The notes beneath the pieces were generated by a model, which had not been told where the DNA came from, ran no database searches, and was given only the letters and a program-made list of their open reading frames with translations. The position numbers and the translations under genes were made by a program. From Natronorubrum sediminis (GTDB taxonomy: Archaea > Halobacteriota > Halobacteria > Halobacteriales > Natrialbaceae), in the NCBI RefSeq assembly GCF_900108095.1, contig NZ_FNWL01000001.1, positions 1,116,001 through 1,180,000 of the forward strand: a stretch of 64,000 bases of DNA. Direction: 5' to 3'. Positions 33,487 through 42,655 of the stretch are shown here, in pieces (the stretch's first letter is position 1; each line of letters starts with the position of its first letter).

Positions 33487-33684
33487 ATGGCATCGGATCG
33501 TCTCGTCTGTCGCGAGTGTCACCGGGTCAACGATCCTGATAACGAGACTTGCGACGCCTGCAACTCCTCGTCGCTGACCGAAGACTGGGCGGGCTACGTC
33601 GTCATCGCCCACCCCGAAGACAGCGAGATCGCAAGCGAGATGCAGGTCACCGAACCGGGCGCGTACGCGCTCAAGGTCCGGTAA
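33487..33684 (+). CDS. spt4: transcription elongation factor Spt4 (RpoE2)
   Basis: 65 residues with a single zinc ribbon: LVCRECHRV and ETCDACNSS (C-x2-C ... C-x2-C), then WAGYVVIAHPEDSEIA, the Spt5-binding surface. It works with Spt5 on elongating RNA polymerase. ATG at 33487 lies two bases after the Rpo7 stop; the GTG at 33481 overlaps it. Confidence 0.94.
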   Translation: MASDRLVCRECHRVNDPDNETCDACNSSSLTEDWAGYVVIAHPEDSEIASEMQVTEPGAYALKVR

Positions 33685-33690
33685 CGAATC

Positions 33691-34269
33691 GTGTCTCGCG
33701 ACGAACACACGTCGGAGTCGGCCGCCGCTGACGCCGACGACCAGCGACTGGTTCTTCCAGACGAACTCCGACACGAACTCAAAGGCCCGATGGGCCCCAT
33801 CGAGACCGACGCCGACGTCCTCCTCGAGGAGGTATCGGGACCGCTCATCACCGTCGGCGACGTCGTTACCTATCACATTCTCCAGGCCGGCCGTCACCCG
33901 GACGTCGCACTCGTCGACGAGCAGACGAAACGCCAGACCGTCGACGAAGAGATTCGCGAGGTCGTCACGGACGCGACGCACCTCGAGGCCATCAACCCAC
34001 CCGCCGAGATTACCGCGGACGTCGTCGACGCCTTACTCGAGGGACTCGAGCGCGAGGAACCGACGACGATTCTGGTCGACGGCGAGGAGGATCTGGTTGT
34101 CTTGCCTGCGATTCTTGCGGCACCCGACGGCGCGAGCGTCGTCTACGGCCAACCCGACGAGGGAATGGTCCACGTCACCGTCACCGAGGACGTTCGCGAG
34201 GACGTTCGCGCGTTGCTCGAGCGCTTCAAAGGCGACGCGACGTGGCTGTGGGCTGCGCTCGACGCGTAA
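33691..34269 (+). CDS. GTP-dependent dephospho-CoA kinase (DUF359)
   Basis: 192 residues. The DUF359 pattern is clear: LRHELKGPMGP, then ITVGDVVTYHIL (about 53-64), the DxxTKR-like VDEQTKRQ (about 77-84), INPPAEI and the E-E-D-L motif in VDGEEDLVVLPA, then YGQPDEGMV. In archaea this enzyme makes CoA from dephospho-CoA using GTP. It starts with GTG 6 bases after spt4, the usual archaeal neighbour. The S24e and S27ae genes that often follow in other archaea are absent; a minus-strand gene comes next. Confidence 0.9.
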   Translation: MSRDEHTSESAAADADDQRLVLPDELRHELKGPMGPIETDADVLLEEVSGPLITVGDVVTYHILQAGRHPDVALVDEQTKRQTVDEEIREVVTDATHLEAINPPAEITADVVDALLEGLEREEPTTILVDGEEDLVVLPAILAAPDGASVVYGQPDEGMVHVTVTEDVREDVRALLERFKGDATWLWAALDA

Positions 34270-34290
34270 GGAACGATTTCTCAGGCGGCG

Positions 34291-35286
34291 TTATTCAACG
34301 ACGGTGTGCTCGAGGACACCGATCCCCTCTATTTCGAGTTCGACGGTTGAGCCGTCCTCGAGCCACTGGCCGAGTTCTAATCCGCAGCCTTCACCGACCG
34401 TCCCGCTGCCGATGACGTCGCCGGGGGAGAGCGTCTCCGATTGGGAGATGTGTGCGATGATAGCCGCGAAGGAGTGGTACATCTCGTCGACGGTGCCCTC
34501 GGACCAGACCTCGCCATCGATACGGGCGGTCATCGGCGCCTCGAGCACGTCGATGTCGTCCGCGGGGACGACGTAGGGCCCGAGGCCGTTCGCGAAGTCC
34601 TTCCCCTTCGCCGGCCCCAGGCGAGCGGCCATCTCTTTGCCCTGCATGTCTCGAGCGCTGAAGTCGTTGAAAACGGTGTAGCCGGCGATATAGTCCTCGG
34701 CCTCGTCGGCCGGGATATCTCGCCCTCGCTTACCGATGACGGCTGCGATCTCGAGTTCGTAGTCCATGATCGACGAGTATTCGGGCCACTGAACGGTCGT
34801 ATTCGGGGAGACGACGCTGTCGGCGTTGCCCTTGTAGTAGACCGGGATGTCGTACCAGACGTCGTCGATGTCGCCGTCCATGCTGTTCTGGACGTGTTCC
34901 TCGATGGCCATACAGTCTCGAAGTGAGTTCGGACGCGGCAGCGGGGAGAGCAGGTCGTACTCATCCGGTTCGTAGCGGATCTTCGCCCCGCCGGGACCGC
35001 GCTCGGCGTCGGTTTCGGACGCGTACTCGAGGGCGTCTCTGGCGTCCGCGAGAGCGTGGTCCCCGCGCTCGAGGAAGGCGATCATCTCCGGGGGGACACG
35101 GGCGTGTGCGAGGTCGATGGGTGCAGGTTCACCCTCGGCCTCGAGGCGGGCAGCGGTGGCGGCGGTGAGGTCGACGAGAGTTGCCTCCCCAGCGACGGCT
35201 GCGGGGCGTTCGCTGGCCTCGAGGACAGCACCGATTCGTTCGACGGGGCCGACGGGTGTCTCGACCTCGAAGGTCGCGAGCTTCAC
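34291..35286 (-). CDS. fumarylacetoacetate hydrolase family protein
   Basis: 331 residues. The C-terminal FAH fold shows the metal ligands in DYELEIAAVIGKRG (E-x-E), FNDFSARDMQ, and LGPAKGKDFANGLGPYVV, close to the fumarylacetoacetase pattern, then GDVIGSGTVGEGCG. It likely cleaves a C-C bond in an aromatic-ring breakdown product. Its start overlaps the stop of the cyclase gene by 4 bases, so the two act together, presumably in the same degradation path. Confidence 0.87.
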   Translation of the reverse strand: MKLATFEVETPVGPVERIGAVLEASERPAAVAGEATLVDLTAATAARLEAEGEPAPIDLAHARVPPEMIAFLERGDHALADARDALEYASETDAERGPGGAKIRYEPDEYDLLSPLPRPNSLRDCMAIEEHVQNSMDGDIDDVWYDIPVYYKGNADSVVSPNTTVQWPEYSSIMDYELEIAAVIGKRGRDIPADEAEDYIAGYTVFNDFSARDMQGKEMAARLGPAKGKDFANGLGPYVVPADDIDVLEAPMTARIDGEVWSEGTVDEMYHSFAAIIAHISQSETLSPGDVIGSGTVGEGCGLELGQWLEDGSTVELEIEGIGVLEHTVVE

Positions 35287-36185
35287 GGCTGCTCACCGCC
35301 AGTCTCGGAAGCCGTCTCATCGTCGCCGGTGTCGGCGCTCGAGTCATCCTCACCAGTGTCCGTATGGGTGGTATCGTGGGCCTCCGACTCGAGGAGAGCA
35401 ACGGGGCGAACCCAGCCACCGCTTCCGTCTTCGATCGAAATCGGGAACGCGACGAGCGGGATATCGGTCTGCCGAGGCAGTCGATCGAGGTTCGCCATCT
35501 TCTCGATCTGGCAGTACTCCACGTCGCGGCCAGCGAAGTGCGCCGGCCACAGTTCGGCGTCGTCGCCGGATTCGGCGTAGCGCTCGCCCATCGCAGTGAA
35601 CGGTTTGTCGAAGCCGTAGGCGTCGGTGCCGATCACCTTCACGCCCTGCTCGACGAGAAATTTCGTCCCCTCGCCGCTCATGCCGGGAAAGCGCGTGAGG
35701 TACTCGGGGGTGCCCCACAACTCGTCGGCTCCCGTCTGAATCAGAACGATCTCGCCGGGGGAGAGGTCGTGGTTCAGATCCGCGAGGGCGTCCTCGAGGT
35801 CGGCCACCGAAATCTCCTCGCCCGGGTTTTTCGAGCGGAAATCGAGCACGACCGCGTTTCCACGACACCACTCGAGGGGGACTTCGTCGATGGTTTTCGC
35901 CGGTTCCCCATCGACCTCGGGGCCGTAGTGCCAGGGGGCGTCCATGTGGGTTCCCGCGTGGGGGATCGCCTCGACGTCCTCCCAGGCGAGGCCCATCCCC
36001 TCGGGAAAGTCACTCGCATCGACGTCGTGGCCGAGGGTTCGAAGGTTCGCCGCGAGGCGTTCGGCGCCCGCCTCGTGATCGAAGGCCTCGATCGACGGCG
36101 GCGTCGGTTCGCTCGGCGAGCCGTCCTCGAGGCCGATACTCAGGTCGATCAGCGTCGCGTCGCCGGCTGTCAACGGACTGGTCAT
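35283..36185 (-). CDS. cyclase-family metal hydrolase (kynurenine-formamidase type)
   Basis: 300 residues from the ATG at 36185, about 27 bases after an AT-rich CAAATATCC box (leaderless promoter). The family motif H-x-G-T-H-x-D-x-x-x-H is intact as HAGTHMDAPWHYGP (about residues 74-87). The enzymes open amide or cyclic substrates using zinc or manganese. The last 40 residues are an acidic Ser/Thr/Asp-rich tail. Together with the FAH gene directly downstream it suggests an aromatic-acid catabolic pair; the exact substrate is unknown. Confidence 0.85.
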   Translation of the reverse strand: MTSPLTAGDATLIDLSIGLEDGSPSEPTPPSIEAFDHEAGAERLAANLRTLGHDVDASDFPEGMGLAWEDVEAIPHAGTHMDAPWHYGPEVDGEPAKTIDEVPLEWCRGNAVVLDFRSKNPGEEISVADLEDALADLNHDLSPGEIVLIQTGADELWGTPEYLTRFPGMSGEGTKFLVEQGVKVIGTDAYGFDKPFTAMGERYAESGDDAELWPAHFAGRDVEYCQIEKMANLDRLPRQTDIPLVAFPISIEDGSGGWVRPVALLESEAHDTTHTDTGEDDSSADTGDDETASETGGEQP

Positions 36186-36368
36186 ACTACCTCCGATTCG
36201 GGGCGGATATTTGAAGGTACGTGACAGAATCGACCGATCGTCGCTCGACGATCCGTGAGAATGCGTCGTCCGTCCAACCGACACAAAAAGCGGCGAGCGC
36301 TCACAGTGGGGACTCGCCCAGTGAACGTCGGGCGGAGCGTTTTCCGATGCGAGGTCGAAACTCGAGTC

Positions 36369-37034
36369 ATGGCGACCATTGCCCGATTTTCGATCCCAGC
36401 GGATGACTTCCCGTTGGGTCGTATCTTCGACGATCTACCGAATACGACGGTCGAAATCGAGCGCGTCGTCCCGACCGAACAGGACCTGCTCCCCTATTTC
36501 TGGATTACAGACGGAGAACAGACGGACGTTCAGGGGTTCTTGACGGCCGAACCCGCGTTCGAGTCGGTAACGCGAGTCGACGCGCTCGACGGGCGCGAAC
36601 TCTTCAGAGCCCACTGGAACACCGACGTAGAGGGCGTCCTCACTGCGATCCTCGAGAGCAAACTCACGGTGTTGTCTGCACTCGGTACGCACGAGCGGTG
36701 GACGTTCGAGTTCCGGGCCGACGATCCCGATCAAATTTCGGCATTTCATCGGACGTGTGCTGACTACGATATCGCCGTCCAACTCGAGCGACTACAGTCA
36801 CTCGCGGAGAACCAACCGACCCACTCGCACGGACTCACTGCGAATCAACACGAGGCGTTGCTTCTCGCCTTCAACGAGGGCTACTACGATCAGCCGCGAA
36901 CGACGAATCTCGAGACGCTCGCCGATCAACTCGATATTTCACGATCTTCGTTCAGCGACCGTCTGCGTCGCGGGTATTACAATCTCCTCGAAAATACGAT
37001 CGCACATACATACACGGCCAATAACGCGGAATAA
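36369..37034 (+). CDS. bacterioopsin-activator/HTH-10 family regulator
   Basis: 221 residues. The last 60 carry the HTH-10 domain: LTANQHEALLLAFNEGYYDQPR, ETLADQLDISRSSFSDRLRRG; the N-terminal 150 form the small sensing region typical of Bat-like proteins. These are haloarchaeal transcription regulators, many tied to light, oxygen or redox. The ATG at 36369 is chosen because the upstream frame is basic. A HalOD1 gene follows after 75 bases with a hairpin between. Targets are unknown. Confidence 0.85.
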   Translation: MATIARFSIPADDFPLGRIFDDLPNTTVEIERVVPTEQDLLPYFWITDGEQTDVQGFLTAEPAFESVTRVDALDGRELFRAHWNTDVEGVLTAILESKLTVLSALGTHERWTFEFRADDPDQISAFHRTCADYDIAVQLERLQSLAENQPTHSHGLTANQHEALLLAFNEGYYDQPRTTNLETLADQLDISRSSFSDRLRRGYYNLLENTIAHTYTANNAE

Positions 37035-37053
37035 TTCGATCTGTTGTAAACCC

Positions 37054-37071
37054 CCCTGCATAATTGCAGGG
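37054..37071. promoter_or_regulatory. hairpin between the HTH-10 and HalOD1 genes
   Basis: CCCTGCA-TAAT-TGCAGGG: a perfect 7-bp stem with a 4-base AT loop, 20 bases past the HTH-10 stop and 38 before the next ATG. It may terminate the first gene or serve as an operator for the second. Confidence 0.4.
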
Positions 37072-37109
37072 AAGGTCCATCCCCATCCGCTTCTTAGACC
37101 TCTACGTTA

Positions 37110-37448
37110 ATGAGCAGCGAAGCCAGTCGTGGTGGTGATGATGATTCGACGACAGCGTTCGAATACGACGTGAATTCTAACGAAACGATGATCGAAGCGG
37201 TCCTCACGGCTGTCAGTGCCGTGACGAACGTTCCGCTGTTACCCTCGGAGACCGACGACTCGAGTACCGGCCGTCGCGAATCACTACCCCCACTGTACAA
37301 CGCGATTGACCCCGAGGCACTGGGCAGTCTAACGCCCGATACAGCCGACAACACAGCTGAGTGGCGACTCACGTTTTCCTACGCCGGCTGTGAGGTGACG
37401 GTTACCGACTCCGAAACGATTCACGTAAGCGAGCATCCAATCGGCTGA
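37110..37448 (+). CDS. HalOD1 output-domain protein
   Basis: 112 residues made of one haloarchaeal output domain 1: an N-terminal acidic leader, then SNETMIEAVLTAVSAVTNV, PPLYNAIDPEALGSL and a C-terminal beta pair WRLTFSYAGCEVTVTDSETIHV. HalOD1 proteins are frequent near HTH-10 regulators and are thought to be signalling outputs, with no known enzymatic activity. The ATG at 37110 starts directly on the domain. Confidence 0.8.
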   Translation: MSSEASRGGDDDSTTAFEYDVNSNETMIEAVLTAVSAVTNVPLLPSETDDSSTGRRESLPPLYNAIDPEALGSLTPDTADNTAEWRLTFSYAGCEVTVTDSETIHVSEHPIG

Positions 37449-37583
37449 ATCGCGGGTGTTCCCAGCGGGTCGTCTGATAGGCCGTCCACTGCGTCGAGAC
37501 GCGACTTCGAGGAGGGTTTGGGTGTGGACGCCGGCGAGAGAATCTCGAGAAGCTATTTACCTGCCGGCGAAAATCACCAGAAC

Positions 37584-38675
37584 ATGTACGACTTCGTCGT
37601 CGTCGGCGTCGGTCCGCCGGGGGCGCGCTTCGCTCGCCGGGCCGCCGAAGACGGCTACGACGTGCTCGCCCTCGAGAAAGGACAGATTGGCGAGCCACTG
37701 GCTTGCTCGGGGCACGTGAGCACGGATATCTGGGACTTTACCGGCGAAGGCGCACGCGAATCACTGTTTCAAAACGAGATCTACGGCGCACGATTCCACG
37801 TCGACGGTCCGGAAAGTGACGCCTACCCCTTCTACAAACAAGAGGTCGCCTCGAACGTCATCGACCGCGTCGGACTCGACCGACACCTCGCCGACCTCGC
37901 TCGCGAGGCGGGCGCAGACGTTCGCGAGGGGCACACGGTCACCGACGTCACGGAACACCGCGACCGCGTCACGGTCGTCGCCAACGGCCCCGATGACACC
38001 CTCGAGTTCGAGGCGAAGATGCTCGCCGGCTGTGACGGCCCGCGCTCTCGAGTCCGCGAGACGCTCGGTCTCCCCGAACCGGAGGAACTCCTCCACGGCG
38101 TGCTCGCGTTCTCCGAGGAGGAAGACCACCAGGACTTCGTCGACGTCCACCTCACCGCGCCGACGTTCTTCGCGTGGCGGATACCCCGCGGCGACGCCGG
38201 CGTCGAGTACGGCCTCGCGGCTCCGCCGGGTGTCGAGGTGACCAAACACTTCGAGGAGCTCATCGACGGCTACGAGATCGACGTCTCCCATCGCTGCTCG
38301 GGGGCTATCCCCATCGGCCCGCCGGATCGCGTCACGAGCCGTCGCGCATTCCTCCTCGGCGATGCGGCCGCCCAGACCAAGCCCTTCACCGGCGGCGGCA
38401 TCCTCTACGGCATGACCAGCGCCGACCACGCCGCCCGCGAGATCGATCCCGATCGGCCGACCACCCTCGCGGCCTACGAACACGCCTGGCGCGAGGACTT
38501 GGCGCGCGAGCAGACGCTCGGCCACCTCCTCCGTCGAGCGTACTCGCTGCCGGCACCGCTCCAACACGTCGGCCTCGGCGCGCTCTCCGGTGAGATCGGC
38601 GTCCACATGGATCGGCCCACCTCGCTCGTCTCGCCGGCCCACCTGCGGACGGTGCTCTCTCGGCTGCTCTCCTGA
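37584..38675 (+). CDS. geranylgeranyl-reductase family flavoprotein
   Basis: 363 residues. FAD binding is shown by VVGVGPPGARFARRAAEDGYDV (a GxGxxG variant, about 6-24), GCDGPRSRVRE, and FLLGDAAAQTKPFTGGGI near 265-280. The C-S-G-H motif follows the N-terminal domain. The family includes digeranylgeranylglycerophospholipid reductase, which saturates archaeal lipid chains, and other prenyl reductases; which of these cannot be said. It is a monocistronic gene with a short leader. Confidence 0.85.
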   Translation: MYDFVVVGVGPPGARFARRAAEDGYDVLALEKGQIGEPLACSGHVSTDIWDFTGEGARESLFQNEIYGARFHVDGPESDAYPFYKQEVASNVIDRVGLDRHLADLAREAGADVREGHTVTDVTEHRDRVTVVANGPDDTLEFEAKMLAGCDGPRSRVRETLGLPEPEELLHGVLAFSEEEDHQDFVDVHLTAPTFFAWRIPRGDAGVEYGLAAPPGVEVTKHFEELIDGYEIDVSHRCSGAIPIGPPDRVTSRRAFLLGDAAAQTKPFTGGGILYGMTSADHAAREIDPDRPTTLAAYEHAWREDLAREQTLGHLLRRAYSLPAPLQHVGLGALSGEIGVHMDRPTSLVSPAHLRTVLSRLLS

Positions 38676-38757
38676 GGAAGTCGGTCAGTTATTCTCGAGA
38701 ATGCCCCGTTGCAACCAGTCGACAGACCGAAGGCCACTCTCACGAAACGACCGGTAG

Positions 38758-40188
38758 ATGAGTGGACGCCAGACCGCAGTCGTCGAGTTCCTCGCGCGGA
38801 CGCTCGAGCGCTTCGGCGTCATGGAGGCAAAGCGGTTTCATCCGACCGCGGAACTCGCGTGGCCCCGGATCGTCACCGGGTTCGCGATCATGTCCAAGCA
38901 GACGGCCGACCTCGCGATGGTCGGCATCGCTGTCGGGACGGCCGGAACCGCCGGACTGGCGTTCGCACTCGCGTTCTGGGAAGTTATCACGATGATCGGG
39001 TTGGGACTGGCTGGTGGCACAGTCAGTCTGGTCTCCCAAAACTACGGGGGCGAGGAGACCGACCGCGCATCGCTCGTCGTCACGCAGAGCATCTTGCTCG
39101 CCGTCGCCGTCGCGATACCGGTCGCACTCGTCTTCTTGTTCTTTGCCGGGCCGCTGATCGGGTTCTTCGGAGCCGACGCAGCCGAAACACAACACGGCGC
39201 GACCTACCTCACGCTCGTCGCACCGGCCGTCCTGTTCGAACTGCTGAACTTGATCGCCAGTCGAACTTACACGGGCGTCGGCGACACGTTCACCGAGATG
39301 GTCGCCCGCGCGGGCGGAGCCGTGCTCAACATCGTGTTGAGCGCCGTCCTCATCTTCGGCTTCGACCTCGGCGTCGCCGGGGCAGCCATCGGGACGAGCG
39401 TCTCCACCGGCTTCGTCACCGTCGTCCTCGCGTGGGGCATGCTCGGCTACTCCTACGGCGCGCTCGGAATGGAGCCCAGCCCCGTCCCCGTCACCCGTTC
39501 GGGGCCGTGGCTCGAGCCGACGCTGCTTCGCCAGATCGTCGAGATTTCGACGCCCGAAATCGGCCGGCGACTTGCGCAGGGACTCGTTGTCTTCCCGCTG
39601 TTGTGGATCGCCGCCACGTTCGGCCCCGTCGTCGTCACCGCACTCGAGGTCGGCCGTCGCGTTCGGAGTCTCATCAATAGCGTCAACTGGGGGCTCTCGC
39701 TGGCCTCGAGTTCGCTGGTCGGCCAGAAACTCGGCTCGAACGACGAGGAGGAGGCGGGCGCATACGGCGCGGGGATCATCCGCCTCTCCGCGGTGTGTTA
39801 CACCGGCTTGGCCGTTCTGATGATCGTCTTCGCGGAACCCATCGCGAGCGTGTTCGTCGGCAGTGCCGAAGAGGTCGCGCTGGCAGCGACCTTCGTCGCC
39901 GTCGGCGGCCTCAGCGCAATCGGTGAAGGGATCGACGGTGCCGCTGCTGGGGCTCTCCTCGGCGCTGGGGACACCCGCTGGCCGTTCGTCGCCTCGCTGA
40001 TCGGCCGATACGTCTTCGCACTACCCGCCGCGGCGATCGGGCTCGTTACCCCACTCGGCATCGGCGGACTCTACCTCGCCTTGTTGCTCGAAACGAGCGT
40101 TCCCGGCGGCATCAACTACTGGCTGTTCCGCAGCGGTCGCTGGAAAGCCGTCAGTCGCCAGTACCGGCCGTCGGCCGAAACCGATTGA
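38758..40188 (+). CDS. MATE family efflux transporter
   Basis: 476 residues with 12 membrane helices in two halves; the N-terminal cytoplasmic segment is about 40 residues. Helix 1-2 reads MSKQTADLAMVGIAVG and helix 2-3 has GGTVSLVSQNYGGEETD, as in haloarchaeal MATE proteins. It differs from the one at 4736: its substrate may be different and no TetR adjoins. It starts 82 bases after the flavoprotein gene on the same strand. Confidence 0.88.
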   Translation: MSGRQTAVVEFLARTLERFGVMEAKRFHPTAELAWPRIVTGFAIMSKQTADLAMVGIAVGTAGTAGLAFALAFWEVITMIGLGLAGGTVSLVSQNYGGEETDRASLVVTQSILLAVAVAIPVALVFLFFAGPLIGFFGADAAETQHGATYLTLVAPAVLFELLNLIASRTYTGVGDTFTEMVARAGGAVLNIVLSAVLIFGFDLGVAGAAIGTSVSTGFVTVVLAWGMLGYSYGALGMEPSPVPVTRSGPWLEPTLLRQIVEISTPEIGRRLAQGLVVFPLLWIAATFGPVVVTALEVGRRVRSLINSVNWGLSLASSSLVGQKLGSNDEEEAGAYGAGIIRLSAVCYTGLAVLMIVFAEPIASVFVGSAEEVALAATFVAVGGLSAIGEGIDGAAAGALLGAGDTRWPFVASLIGRYVFALPAAAIGLVTPLGIGGLYLALLLETSVPGGINYWLFRSGRWKAVSRQYRPSAETD

Positions 40189-40240
40189 AACGAGGCTGAA
40201 CGCCGATGTCGAACGCAACGAGAGCTGAACGAGGACGGCG

Positions 40241-41674
40241 TTACTCGGTGTCAGTACCTGACTCGTCTCCGCCGATCGGCCCGAACAGCCCGTCCGGATC
40301 GTACCTGTTCGTGAGGGCGACGACTCGTTCGTAGTTGTCGCCAAAGCGTAGTTTCTCGGGATCTTCGTTCAAACCCGGGAAGTTCCCGTAGCGACCGCCG
40401 GCGACCGGCAGCGTCCGGACCGCAGCGAACACGTCTCGAGCCCAGGTTACGTTCGCGTCGTCGTCGACCGGGTCCTCCCAGTTCGCCTCCACGGTGAGCA
40501 TGTAGGGTTTATCGCGGTGCCAGAACGCGCTCGCGTCCTGTGGAACCTCCTCGACCGCGTCGCCGAGGTGCCAGAGGTCGATCGTCGAGAGCGCAGACGG
40601 CGCGGCGTCGGTGTACCGTTCGACGATATCGATTACCTCGTCAGTGAGGTCTGTCAGGAAGATCGACTTCCAGTAGTAGCGCAGGCCGTCGGGATAGTCT
40701 TCGTCGAGCATCGACTGCAGGTCGGCGTAGGCCATTGTCCCGCTCAAATCGGCGATTGGCGTCGCCCGCTCTCGAAGCGAGCGGAAACGTTCCTCGGCAC
40801 CCTCGAGATTGCCGCGGTACGACCCGAATAGGGCGACGGCGGGTTCACCCCACGTCTCTTCGGGAAACGCCTCGAGTTCGGGGACGCGTGCGGCGAACGC
40901 GAGCACGCTCGTATCGCGCGGTGCGTCGACGCTCCACTCGTGGAACTCCTCGAGTATCGCAGCCGTGTCGTCGCCGTGGAACCAGCAGAACAGCGAGTAC
41001 ACCTCGGGACCGACCTCGTGGAGGTCGAACTCGAACGACGTGGCGATCCCGAACCGTCCGCCGCCGCCGCGGAGTCCCCAGAACAGGTCCTCGTTCTGCT
41101 CGGCGCTCGCGGTTACGATCTCGCCGTCGGCAGTGACGACGTCGACGCTGCGGAGGTTGTCGGCCGCGAGCCCGTATTCGCGGCTCAGATGGCCGTAGCC
41201 GCCGTTGAGCGTCAATCCGGCGACGCCCGTCTCAGAGACGGCACCGAGCGCCGTCGCGAGGCCGAACAGTTGCGTTTCACGATCGACGTCGCCGAGCGTC
41301 GCGCCACCCTCGACGCGCGCCGTCTTCGCGTCACGGTCGACGTGGACGCTTCGCATCGCCGAGAGGTCGACGACGAGTCCGGCGTCACAGACGGCCGTCC
41401 CCGCGACATTGTGTCCACCACCGCGAACCGCGAGGGGCAGGTCGTGCGCTCGAGCGAAGGTCACCGACGAGACGACGTCTGCGACCCCGCTACAGCGGGC
41501 GATAATCGCCGGGTATCGATCGATCATACCGTTCCACACTCCTCTGGCGCGTTCGTACTCGGGGTCCGCCGGAAGGATCGCCGCGCCGCTGAGTTCGGTT
41601 TCGAACGATCGAACGGCCCCACTGGGGAGCGCAGCGAGCGCGTTCTCGCCGGGAGATTTCTTTGTCGAGGCCAT
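40241..41674 (-). CDS. BBE-like FAD-binding oxidoreductase
   Basis: 477 residues of the PCMH/BBE class: PLAVRGGGHNVAGTAVCDAG carries the His that can hold FAD covalently, GGYGHLSREYGLAADNLRSV follows, and the BBE C-terminus ends NRYDPDGLFGPIGG. The enzyme oxidises small alcohols, sugars or secondary metabolites with oxygen as acceptor. Promoter: GTTTATCG about 27 bases before 41674. It stands alone; substrate unknown. Confidence 0.88.
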   Translation of the reverse strand: MASTKKSPGENALAALPSGAVRSFETELSGAAILPADPEYERARGVWNGMIDRYPAIIARCSGVADVVSSVTFARAHDLPLAVRGGGHNVAGTAVCDAGLVVDLSAMRSVHVDRDAKTARVEGGATLGDVDRETQLFGLATALGAVSETGVAGLTLNGGYGHLSREYGLAADNLRSVDVVTADGEIVTASAEQNEDLFWGLRGGGGRFGIATSFEFDLHEVGPEVYSLFCWFHGDDTAAILEEFHEWSVDAPRDTSVLAFAARVPELEAFPEETWGEPAVALFGSYRGNLEGAEERFRSLRERATPIADLSGTMAYADLQSMLDEDYPDGLRYYWKSIFLTDLTDEVIDIVERYTDAAPSALSTIDLWHLGDAVEEVPQDASAFWHRDKPYMLTVEANWEDPVDDDANVTWARDVFAAVRTLPVAGGRYGNFPGLNEDPEKLRFGDNYERVVALTNRYDPDGLFGPIGGDESGTDTE

Positions 41675-41832
41675 GGTGGAGCGTACGCATCCAGCGACGA
41701 TAAACGAGTTTCCAGGCCAACAGGAGTCTCAGGCGGGGAGATACGACCGCTTACCGACGAATTCGAACGCGGGCGACTCGAGCCGTGATGGGCGTCATCA
41801 GAACTCGAGAGTGAGCCAGCGAACGGACCGAA

Positions 41833-42252
41833 TTACTCGTCCGGTCCGACGATACCACACGCGATCGCATCGGGTTCGGTCGGTTCCGTGCCCTCGATCG
41901 CGGCCGGATCCAACAGGAGCACGGTGTCGTCGGGCATCGCGGCTTCGACCTGCACGGTTCGACCCAACACCCCTTCCAACTCGTCGACATCACCGATCTC
42001 GAACTCGCGCTCGAGCAACAACTCGGCGTTGGCTCGCGAGAGCACGTAGACGAGGTTCGACGCCGTCGTCGCGTCGTTTTCGGCCGTCTCGCGCAGTTCG
42101 GCGAGCGAGTCGGGAGAGACGTCCTCGAGCGAGCGGATCGTGACGCGTTCGGTATCGGAGCCGGGTGCCTCGTCGGATTGCGTCCGAAGAGTCGCACATA
42201 GCGCCGTGAAGTCCGTCGACGGGTCGATCGGTGCGTCGGAACTGGCGTTCAT
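41833..42252 (-). CDS. conserved haloarchaeal protein, unknown
   Basis: 139 acidic residues, apparently alpha/beta (VTIRSLEDVSPDSLAELRE, VLLLDPAAIEG). No metal motif, helix bundle or signal is seen. It lies 84 bases downstream of the small membrane-protein gene on the same strand, so the two may be co-transcribed. Confidence 0.6.
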   Translation of the reverse strand: MNASSDAPIDPSTDFTALCATLRTQSDEAPGSDTERVTIRSLEDVSPDSLAELRETAENDATTASNLVYVLSRANAELLLEREFEIGDVDELEGVLGRTVQVEAAMPDDTVLLLDPAAIEGTEPTEPDAIACGIVGPDE

Positions 42253-42336
42253 AGCGGGCCTTTGGGGTCACCGTGCATGAGCGTCGGGCCGGCCAGTTCT
42301 GGCACGGCGCGTGCTCGAGGCGGCGTCGGTCCGTAA

Positions 42337-42549
42337 TCACTCCGTCGGCGAGTCGGCTCTCGGCAGTGAACCACGTTGGGAAGCGTAGTAGAAGATGACG
42401 AGAAAGCCGGCCATCGGGACGATGATGCCCAGTTCGTACATCTCCGGGTTCTCGAGGTCGAGTCGTTTCGCGTCGAAGTGGACCACGATGGCGGCCGGGA
42501 ACTGGAGGAAGAGCGCACTGGCGAGGAGAATCATAACCAGATCGGACAT
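42337..42549 (-). CDS. small two-helix membrane protein
   Basis: 70 residues: helix 1 (LVMILLASALFLQFPAAIVV), a short cytoplasmic loop with HFDAKRLDLENPEMYELG, helix 2 (VPMAGFLVIFYYASQ), then a polar tail. A TATTTATC box about 27 bases before the ATG supports a leaderless start. Found in haloarchaea; unknown role. Confidence 0.65.
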   Translation of the reverse strand: MSDLVMILLASALFLQFPAAIVVHFDAKRLDLENPEMYELGIIVPMAGFLVIFYYASQRGSLPRADSPTE

Positions 42550-42655
42550 ACGAGCGAGGACGGAGTTGACGGATAAATATCTTGTTCAGCGACGGACGAC
42601 GCGTCCACGGGCGCGCCGCGAGCGAGAGTCGCGGACGTACCCTGAGAACTGGGTG

